A stretch of DNA of 64,000 bases from Takakia lepidozioides (lineage: Eukaryota; Streptophyta; Takakiopsida; Takakiales; Takakiaceae), in NCBI GenBank assembly GCA_030704615.1, contig CM060733.1, positions 5,952,001 to 6,016,000 on the forward strand, given 5' to 3'. Positions 55,602-64,000 of the stretch are shown piece after piece; the first letter of the stretch is position 1; each line of letters starts with the position of its first letter. The position numbers were made by a program, and so were the translations under genes. A model generated the notes under the pieces. The model had not been told where the DNA came from. It saw only the letters and a program-made list of their open reading frames with translations, and ran no database searches.

Positions 55602-56585
55602 ATGGCGGCATACTCGGACATGCGTGAGGTGAAGTTGTGGAACGACAAGAGAGAGCGGGAAATGTATGACAACTTTGCGGACCTCTTTGCCATCATCAAG
55701 ACCACCGAGAAGCTGGAGAAGGCGTATGTTCGGGATGTGATTAGTGCCAAGGAGTATGAGCCTGCATGCGCAAAGCTCATCGCGCAATTTCGAACCCTAA
55801 AAACAACTGTGAAGGACACCGTCCCCGATGTTGAGCGTTTCATGGATGCTTATAAAATGGATTGCCCGGCCGCTCTGAATCGCCTCCTGGTTTCTGGGAT
55901 CCCTGCAACTGTAGAGCACAAGGGAGCATCCTCAGACTCTGGCACAGCTGTTGCCGTTGCTGAATGCGTGCAACACTACATTACGGCCATGGATAACTTG
56001 AAGCTTAACATGCTTGCAGTTGACCAGGTTAGTTCACTTAAGTTTGTTATTTTCATTCCATCGAGTTTATCTCCACTTGCTTATTGCAGCATACTCTCGT
56101 CGTATGGACCTCGCCGTCAGGATCACATAACGGTCTTGTGGCTGTCCCTGCCTCCCCCAGAGTTACAATAAACAGTTAGGTTTAGTCTTGTTCAAGCATC
56201 GCGATCAATTTTAATTCCTTCTTGGATCCGGTTGCACATGGGGTGCTAGGAATCAGGTACTATTTTCCTCCTCTTCCCAGGTGTGAACCATCAAAATATT
56301 TCCAGTGAGTCTGAGTCTGTTGCCCTTCCCTCTGTTCATACTGATCGTCGAAGTTGCGTGCATCAGGTACACCCGCTGCTATCGGATCTGGTCTTATCAT
56401 TGAGCAGGGTTCCACAGCTGCCACCAGATTTTGAGGGTAAAGTGAAGGGGAAGGAGTGGATTGCAAGACTGAATAAGATGGGGGCAGCCGATGAGTTGAC
56501 GGATCAACAGGCCAGGCAACTTTTGTTCGATCTGGAGTCGTCCTACAACGCCTTCATCAATTCCTTGCCGAAATCTTCATCCTAG
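55602..56585 (+). CDS. VPS28: VPS28, ESCRT-I subunit, 2 exons
   Basis: Exons 55602-56027 and 56367-56585 join in phase 0 and give 214 aa, the usual VPS28 length. The start ATG 55602 gives MAAYSDMREVKLWNDKRERE. The N-terminal helical core has YDNFADLFAIIKTTEKLEKA and YVRDVISAKEYEPACAKLIA. It is followed by DVERFMDAYKMDCPAALNRL. Exon 2 is the C-terminal four-helix domain (VHPLLSDLVLSLSRVPQLPP, then EWIARLNKMGAADELTDQQA RQLLFDLESSYNAF). VPS28 assembles with VPS23 and VPS37 at endosomes and bridges ESCRT-I to ESCRT-II for multivesicular-body sorting of ubiquitinated cargo. Between the exons, a 339-bp intron has GT-AG ends. Nothing is missing. Confidence 0.95.
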
Positions 56586-57412
56586 GATGTATTTCAGGGA
56601 GTTAATACTCATGTAGAGTGTATATTGTATATAAAATTTTATTGGAAAAGTTGAATGTAAATCAAGCATCATGTTTACAGCTCCACATGTATACTTGCGA
56701 CATGCAAATAGGCGGGGGTTTTTCAGAGAATCCTTTTAACTACAATTGTGATCTGTCAGTTGGAATGGTCTATTTTTCTTTCCTACTAGGGTTTGTCTGG
56801 CCTTCCAGTGGGGCCTTCCACATGATACTCATGTGTGGCATAAAGCTGCATCAGTTCATATAACTGGCTGTGTCGTTTACGTTGGAGTTGCTTGGTTGTC
56901 AAGGATTTCGAGGTGTTGGTACATGTGGTCTCTCTTAGAAAGTGAATGGTTTATTGATGCAGTGAGTTGCATGCTGTGCTTGCAGTGCAGGGGATCGTCA
57001 TTAAATGTAATTTTTGACCTGTTTTTGTTGAGTTTAAAGTTGTCTGGGGGTGAGGTTTTTTATGTTGGTTGGCTGCAATATTTCATCACAGCAAGGTCTA
57101 TGGCTCATAAGTGTCACGTGATATTACTGTGCATGCAAGTGAGGAGGGGGTCTCTTTGAAATTTTGCTCTGTCTCACCCTCACCGGTGCCTTCCTTCCAT
57201 TCGACAGCCACTTGAGGGCATGTTGCAGATAATTTTGAGCTGCTTGAACTTGGAGTTTGGCAATATGATACAAAAGAGGCCAATATATCTGCTCCATGCC
57301 AAAGTGAGATAGGCACTCTGTTTGTGATGGGCTTTTCACAGTCTGTTGTTAGGCATGTACAATAACATGATTATTCTGAGTCTCCTGGCTATGTATGCTA
57401 TGAAGCAAGGTA

Positions 57413-57597
57413 GTTTGTTTGTTTTGTTTTGCAGCGAGATGTCCCAAACAGCCCTTGTGCTTGGTACCGCCGGAAAGCCCTCATGTGAGGGGGGTGGTGG
57501 AGTCCCATAATTTTTGGACCTTTGGTGTGGGAATTTGAAGTACTTTTGGTCGTTGGAAATTCGTGAAAAATAACAAAGTGGGCTTTCTTGGAAGAAT
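57413..57597 (+). repeat. Dispersed repeat, copy B
   Basis: Matches copy A at 17244-17462 from the GTTTGTTTTGTTTTG tract through GAGATGTCCCAAA to TACTTTTGGTCG and CAAAGTGG, with several short deletions. Confidence 0.75.
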
Positions 57598-57643
57598 GAC
57601 TCTTGAATATATTACTACTCAATAAATTCATGGAATATATATA

Positions 57644-57688
57644 TTTCCCCATTCAAATAAAGTTCAGGACTTTATTTGAATGGGGAAA
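57644..57688. repeat. Perfect 20-bp-stem hairpin
   Basis: Arms 57644-57663 and 57669-57688 are exactly complementary over 20 bp (left arm begins TTTCCCCATTCAAATA), with the 5-base loop TCAGG. It lies about 50 bp past the dispersed repeat. Confidence 0.9.
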
Positions 57689-58672
57689 AATTAAAATTAT
57701 TTTTTAATATATGATTGTATACACAGAAGTATTAATATAAACTTCTAACTCTTTCACCAAATTCCAATCTCTGAATCCCATTACATTGTTGCTCATTTTG
57801 TTCATGGTTACAATATTCTTTAAACATCAGTGCATTCATGTTCCACACATTCGTTGTAACTAAACAAACATCTAACTTCATTTTTGAATAGGGATTTCAC
57901 TTCTTCACACATGGGCCTCGACGTAGAGGCACTTGGATACAAAGGGATTGCAATTGGACTTAGATGGCACTCGACACTTGAGCACAGTTCGAATTTGTAG
58001 CCGGGAATGTGTTCTAGCAGAGAGGTTGATGACACTGGAATTCCAACAGCAATCACCATAGGTGTGCTTGGCAATTTTATGACTCTCTGTAAAGGTATGC
58101 AGGTCTAGGGCCTTCAATGATGGACAAGACTGAAATCAATGGTAACACTTTGAACTTTTGTAATCTTACAGGTCTTTATCTAGCTACAGCTGTGCATTTG
58201 CTGGAGTAAGATAAGGTACAAGTAGGTACAAATAGTTGGTACAAGTAGAGTACCTGTTTTGTCAAAGTAGAACAATTGGATAATCTTCCATATCGTCTAT
58301 GTATGTGAGTGGTCATGTATGTGTTCTGTGTAGTCTGTCCTGCACTTCATATACACTATCTTAAGTTTCATATGCAAGATCAGCCAAATTCCTGTTAAAG
58401 TGCTTAAGGAGGACCAGTGTTGTTCAATGTAACCAGCCACCAGGGTCACACCACCAAATGATGTTGTTTGATGCATATGCCAGTGTGCATGCAAGTAGCA
58501 GGTTCTTAGCCCCCAGTTCATTTCTGCCAGTAAGAACTGTGGAAAATGGTGCCTGATAAGACAACTCATCTGACGTGCAACAACTGGAGTGTTAGTTCTT
58601 GAGGAAGGTTCCTTGACAATGAGTCTACTGTTTTTATTGCCTGGGCAGTGCACCCAAACGTAAAGACTGTCG

Positions 58673-61600
58673 TTAGGCACGTAAAGGAACAGCTGGCATG
58701 TAGGATTCCAACATAAGACGAGTGGGCGTGGGTGATGTGATGTCTACGATCACATACGTGAATTTCCAATCCTTGTCTTCCTTGTCGTAAAACATCTCAC
58801 TGTACACTTTGCCAGCCCCATGTGGTCCACGAATGTAGAACATCACCTGACAGGAAAATCAACGAGTGAGTGGGTGTGTTTGCGAGAGAAAGATACACGT
58901 GTAAGCTATAAAATGCTTTGCAGGGTAGGGTTGCAGCCTGGGACTCTCTGCTACCACTGCAAAGTGAGTCATAATCTCTGTATGGAAATGGTGTACCTCT
59001 CTCAGCCATTGAGTGCAAACAATGTATAATCATAGTTGATTGTCATATGCACGTGGCATTGAAAGAGAGATGTGAAGCTGTCGTCCTTTCGATCTAGGGG
59101 TTGCTATGAACATTGAAAGATTTCAGGAGTCCTTTTTTGAATTCCTTAACTCTTATATCCTTGAGGCCAGTCTCTCAAGGAGACTAAAACCCTCCCAAAC
59201 CTGATTGGGCATTTTAAACCCAAGATAAACTTAAACGTAAGTTGACATAGTGCTCACAAGCAGCCGATTACAATCCAGTTACAGGGAGACAGGGCAGAGA
59301 GTGATAAAGTTTAACTGCTATGACCAGAACAAAAGATCTTCAGCTTAGAAGACAGCTGTCGTCTGATGCCTGACAGTCAAGCACACTGTTGTTCACAACA
59401 ACATAGTCCATTACAGGGTGAACTGACTTTCCTAGTGAGATTTGCACATTGCAAGGGCTGTACCTCAACATGCTCAATACCATCTTCATCTTTGTATGTG
59501 CGGTGAGAGATGCGTTGCCGAGCTGCCCGGTTTCTACTCTCTTGACCATAACCTGTGATGGGCATCCCTAGCAGTGCTACCACCTGTAATCATCATTTGA
59601 AACCAAATTAAATGACAACATTCACTGTCCCATTCAAATAAGCTTGAGCGATGGCTTTTTTTCCTATTTTTTAAGAATAGTCGGGAACCACCACAATCAC
59701 GGAATGAATTAATTTTTATTTAAAAATTAGGTGTTCCACACCTTGGGTACTACTGGGTTTAGATCCACCTAAGCCTCTCATGTTGGTTCCGTAAACATTC
59801 AACCGCTGATCATAGTGAGTATCTAGTCGCTGTGAGTTCGAAGAGCAGAGTCCCAACCCAGTAAGTACATTGCAGATAGTCACAACAAAGTGCTCAACAT
59901 CCAACATGAGACAGTAGCCCTCTATTTCAAGGGCACAGAAGTTCAGACACGCGAAGTGACAGTTAATTCAGAGTTGTTCAATTTGACAGCTCAAATCAGC
60001 AACCAGAACAAGTCAGAATGTGTGATCTACTAGTTGATTCTGGACATGATAAAAAAATGGTACAACTACTGATGTGAGAATTGAATTGAGAAGCGCTCCA
60101 GGACAAAACCTCTTGGAAAAGGAACAACAACAATAGCAATGAATCAGAAAGAATGCTGTCTCATCACTTAGACAGTCAATCCAAGAGAAAGAGACAAATC
60201 AACTACATCCTGTATAACAGTGGCAAACTGTTAAATCCTACACTGACTTCAGCACTACTAAGTAAGAATCAGTTGAATACCTGAGGGTCATGTTGTACTC
60301 TTTCTAAAGCCTTTCCGAAAATCTTGTACCTGCACCCAACATTAAGACATTAGAGTGCCCCAGAAACCTGAACGGATACAACTGCTGAGATTTAAGGGTT
60401 TAAGGTTCATAACCATAGGTTTTGGGATTTACAGCTTTCTTAGCATTAGTGTACTGGATTGCCAACATTGTGACAAATAAAATGCCATGGTGATTTTGTG
60501 AGTAAAATGTATTGTCTGCCTCCCAGCACATATGCAACCTGAGGAGATTCAGAATTACTACTTTCTTTAAACACTCTCGAGGTCAAGTAGGCCAAAGATA
60601 GGTCCAGAATTGTAGTTGACTCACTAATCCATTGCAGCACTAACACGAGCACTGTTTTACAAGCCCTGCAACTAAGGGCTTCCTACGTTACCAGACTGCA
60701 GGATACAGACTTCCTTTTCACAGCCATGTTGCAATCAACGGATATCCCACACCAGTATTAGACCAAGCCAAGCTATTCATGCAGCACAACTATAATCCCA
60801 CCTAGAACCACAAGCTCACACAGGACTGTCTATGTCATTGAAATAGGCACCAGTGACCCTCCTGTTAAGTTTTTGTTCTTTCCCTATAAAGAGATGAAGC
60901 ACACACTCTCTAGGCTGAAATATCAGCTCCTTGAAAACTGCATAGGCAGCCGCAGCAGCAATGGCCAAGCCTGCCAATATGACAAGACTGTATGACGCGC
61001 CCTCTGCCACAGTCACGGGTCTCTCTGGGATCTTGTCAGTGAGCGAGTCAAAGGGATCCTCTTCTTCCTGCCTGCTGATGCCTTTGCTCTGCAAAATACA
61101 AGCAAATGAGTAACCACTGATGTACACCCACATCCAATGCAGAGAGAGAACAGGAGGGCAGGTGGGGGGTTTAGGAAGGACCTCAAGGCCTGATTGTATC
61201 TATTCTACAGCGAACACAAACTCTTATCTTGTAATGTGTTCTCACGAAAGCTGAAGGAATGAGATACAGATAAGATGTTGCACTCTCACCTCCTCACGTG
61301 TATGCTGTGCAGATTGATGTTCTGGTTGGGAGGTTATGCAGCGGGCGGAGCATGGGAGAAGGGGTGTCAGCAACTCACCCCTTACCCTTTGAAGCAATCC
61401 TGGCACTCGTGGAAAGGTACAGGTGCTAAAGCTATGGATATGATGGAGGAAAATTGCCCTGTATCCTAACACACACACCAAAACACCCAAAACTTAGGCC
61501 TCCATAGGAAACTAACAACCTAGGCCCCTTCTGGGCCAGCAGCGGCTATAAGCATTGCTCTTCGAACTATCCTAATTGTCCCCCAGCTTTTCAGTCAGTC

Positions 61601-63134
61601 ATTGTTGGAAGTTCTCCAAAAGTGCAGTGAACTAGCAGCAGCTGTTGTGCAAATCCTCCAAGCGTTTCAAACCGATAGGGGTAATGCAAGACCGTGTACC
61701 TATCTATCTCTATATATGTCAGGTTAGGTCTACAGCCCTGGTGAGCATTACACAGAATGTCAGTCTCGGGTCACTGTGACTGCTAATTGAAGAGCTATTA
61801 CTAAAGTTTTGGCAACAATAAATAGAATGTATGCAGATGGAGATGGGCATGTACCTTCATTTTGCAATGCACTTTCTCTGCAGCTTGCAGCCCTCAGTAG
61901 CAAGGCAATCTGTAGCTGCATTGCCCAAAGGCATGAATAGTCACTAACCAAGAAAGAAATATGAATGATAGGGCTTTCAATAGACACACTTATCAGGACA
62001 TCCGTGGAACAAACAGGCTCATTTACAATTTGCTTTGAAAAAGGTAACCATGACATCACTGGGAAATAGAACTATGTTCTATAATTCTCACCAGGATGTT
62101 GTCCTGAATTAGAATTCCTTATTAAGAACTCCTTTGGTGAGATTAGGGTTTTCTAGATGGTCTGTGCTGATGCTCCAGTTCCAAGTGTCAACAAGTGATA
62201 TTCTCACCAACTCTCACCATGTAGGTGAGAAAAACACAAAGAAAGGACTACTAGCATTTAAAAAGACATAAATTCCACACCTCTACCACTAAAACAAGAC
62301 CAACCACATATTGGATGTGAAACTATTATCTCTGCTGCTGTCACGTTGGCTGAATGACTACACGATTGCCCGTTGTCTGTCTAAGAGCTACCATATCAAA
62401 GTATTAGGGTTTCAAGAACGCTTCAAACCCTTGGTTTGTGTGCAGCTAGACTTCCATCCCTATTAGCACGATACATTGTGGGAATCGATAGTAAAACTCC
62501 CGTCACATGGCTTGCTGCCAAAGCGCTTAGATGTGGCCCTGATTGATGAACTTGCGAAGATTAAGTAAGCCCTAAAAAGAGCCCCGATCATGACATTAAA
62601 GCTTAAACCCCCTGGAAGTTATCCCCGGCATCCATTCCCTTAAGCTGCTATGCCAAATGTCAGCAAGTAAAGTGATCAGGAACTGCTTCTACAGGCTTCA
62701 TGAAAAATGAGATTTCTGTTGGAGATTGGTCACATCCAGCTTACTCTGCGAGGACTGCGAACAATCAGCTCCGAAGACCTACATGTACAAATCCCTGTAG
62801 AAGTACTGCAATTTGATGCAAGCTACATTGGTCCAATGAGACTCAGTACATCAGCAGAAGAAGGTTGGCCTATATGCGCTATATCCGCTCTGCGTGGATC
62901 GTCCCACCTCTTATAGAATGACGAGGAGTAGAGTGGCCTCCTTGAGAATCTATAGCAAAAGAAGATTCCTCGAACAAACTCACCATTAAACACCAACTTT
63001 ATTACGCGGATCACACCAAGCCACATGCAGGCGACATCAGTACTGAACATATTCACTAAGCAAAGAATAAACACTCCCATCGAAATAGAGCAAAGTACCT
63101 TGTTGACGGCAGGTCTAAAAGCCCGCCATGACAT
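58673..63134 (-). CDS. TIM21: TIM21, mitochondrial inner-membrane translocase subunit, 7 exons
   Basis: Exons, in order of transcription, are 63134-63099, 61915-61855, 61399-61290, 61088-60907, 60329-60281, 59583-59464 and 58846-58673; they join in phase and give 243 aa. The first three exons make an Arg-rich, acid-poor presequence ([27 protein letters not shown]), the least certain part. Exon 4 has [20 protein letters not shown] and the single membrane helix [19 protein letters not shown], followed by KELIFQPRE. The intermembrane-space domain follows: [66 protein letters not shown], and [12 protein letters not shown]21 links the TOM complex to TIM23 and to respiratory complexes during presequence import. 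The neighbour VPS28 converges on it from the left. Confidence 0.88.
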
Positions 63135-63691
63135 CTTCCCTCCTTCCTGGCGGCACCAGAGGGAGAGAAAGAGAGGAGGGGGACAAGGAACACAAGCGGA
63201 AAAGAGGAGAAGAGCTCTGATATGGCGGCTAGATTGGCCACCGTTGCTCCCCTAAATAAATGCACAACTAACTGCACGTGTAAAACTACTTAGCTGCATA
63301 GTTTGATAAAAAGACCCAGTGGGCTGACTCTACAAATGGGTAAAACTGTCCCAAAGGGACAGAGCTAGATAAGCGGCTGGTCGCCTAATGCCTCCTCCTA
63401 TTGTGAAGAGAGAGATTTACTTTTATCCATAAGAAATGTTAACCTTAATAAAATTATGTCATGGTTATCCCATAGTTTCGGGTTCATGGATTCTGCCTTT
63501 GTAATGGCTCCATGGCTCAAAAAGGGAGTAAACTTTCATTTCTTCTCAAGATTCAGATGCTCGGCCGGTGTTTAGTTGGAAGCAAATAAAGCAACAAATA
63601 AATAAGTGTATGTTAGTTATAATTTATAACATGATGATATCTAGGCATATGACTAGGTAGTTTAAAATCGAGTACATTATTCTATCTGTAT
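63135..63691. promoter_or_regulatory. Upstream region of TIM21
   Basis: It holds the TIM21 promoter and 5' leader. On the plus strand a purine tract GAGGGAGAGAAAGAGAGGAG lies at 63160-63180, which would be a pyrimidine tract in the transcript leader. The rest has no recognised feature. Confidence 0.35.
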
Positions 63692-64000
63692 TGTTGGATT
63701 TATACACCTAACTTCGTGTACAAGGAGTTAGTTTTGTAGGTACAGCCCTTCAGTTTAGGTAGGTCTGTAGTTCAACGGAAGGGTCATGATTATTAGTAGT
63801 TGGTGGCTCCGAGCCAAACTGTATATCTCCCTGCTCGTTAATCCAAGACTCATCAGTTCTGCTAATCACTTTTCTGTGTTCTTCAATTGTGTCTTTTTGG
63901 TATCAGAGCTGAGGAATCACAGTACTGCAGAGCGTGAGCTAAGCTCCGTACGGTCAAGATTCTCTTCTCTTCACGTTTGCTTGTATTGAACAGTGAGTGC
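63692..64000 (+). mobile_element. Probable Copia-type LTR with primer binding site, cut by the window end
   Basis: TGGTATCAGAGC at 63898-63909 is an exact 12-base match to the primer binding site complementary to initiator-Met tRNA, standard for plant Copia elements. It is preceded by a TGTTGGATTT start at 63692 and a possible CA end near 63885, which would make a short LTR of about 190 bp. The internal region runs off the window, so gag-pol cannot be checked. The LTR 3' border is uncertain because the usual gap to the primer site is shorter than the 12 bases seen here. Confidence 0.55.

Larger units (their letters stand above)
56586..58672. other. Intergenic region between VPS28 and TIM21
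   Basis: VPS28 3' UTR, then copy B of the dispersed repeat (57413-57597), a perfect hairpin (57644-57688), and a CACTTGG repeat unit (57890-57985). The converging TIM21 3' UTR occupies the right part. Short frames here have no domain. Confidence 0.5.

Noticed and set aside
1-64000. CRISPR array, phage or bacterial operon
   Set aside because: No regular direct repeats with unique spacers, no ribosome-binding-site-led gene runs, and the genes are spliced eukaryotic genes.

Overview
The window is nuclear DNA of a land plant. Spliced genes carry plant-specific proteins: a chloroplast-lumen cyclophilin, a Pti1-type cytoplasmic kinase, an LEA2/NDR1-HIN1-like protein, eIFiso4G, and a plant HOL/thiol methyltransferase. 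Introns run from about 100 bp to 1.7 kb. Decayed PLS/DYW-type PPR gene pieces, piggyBac remnants and an intronless eIFiso4G make a seed-free plant (fern, lycophyte or bryophyte) plausible, but I cannot name the species. There is no prokaryotic or organellar gene organisation.

Layout. LEA2-like gene, minus strand (15-1711). Lumenal cyclophilin CYP28-like gene, plus (3854-6489). PPR pseudogene (about 7885-8725). Pti1-like kinase, 7 exons, plus (10264-14704). Repeat-dominated block (about 15.3-29.7 kb) with SINEs, hAT-like termini, several tandem arrays, two decayed PPR copies and one structurally complete hAT element whose transposase is broken (26016-29670). Intronless HOL-like methyltransferase (30782-31543). 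YjbQ/UPF0047 gene (34063-35796, 5' exon not found). Conserved plant WD40/beta-propeller-like protein, 8 exons (38298-43396). piggyBac transposase remnant, minus (about 44395-45250), with a nearby inverted-repeat element. Intronless eIFiso4G, minus (48826-51363). SINEs and a short TA-flanked MITE (52.2-53.7 kb). VPS28, plus (55602-56585). TIM21, 7 exons, minus (58673-63134). A probable Copia-type LTR with an initiator-Met primer binding site enters the right edge (about 63692 onward).

The genes do not form a pathway. They are ordinary housekeeping or signalling genes: plastid protein folding, kinase signalling, methyl transfer, translation initiation, ESCRT-I sorting and mitochondrial import. 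Each has its own promoter, and they are separated by transposon debris. I rebuilt exon models by matching reading phase across GT-AG (once GC-AG) boundaries. Spliced totals of the cyclophilin, kinase, WD40-like, VPS28 and TIM21 models are all whole multiples of three. I see no convincing new biological system. The most interesting items are the complete but dead hAT with perfect ends, the piggyBac remnant in a plant, the inferred GC-AG intron and the two intronless genes.
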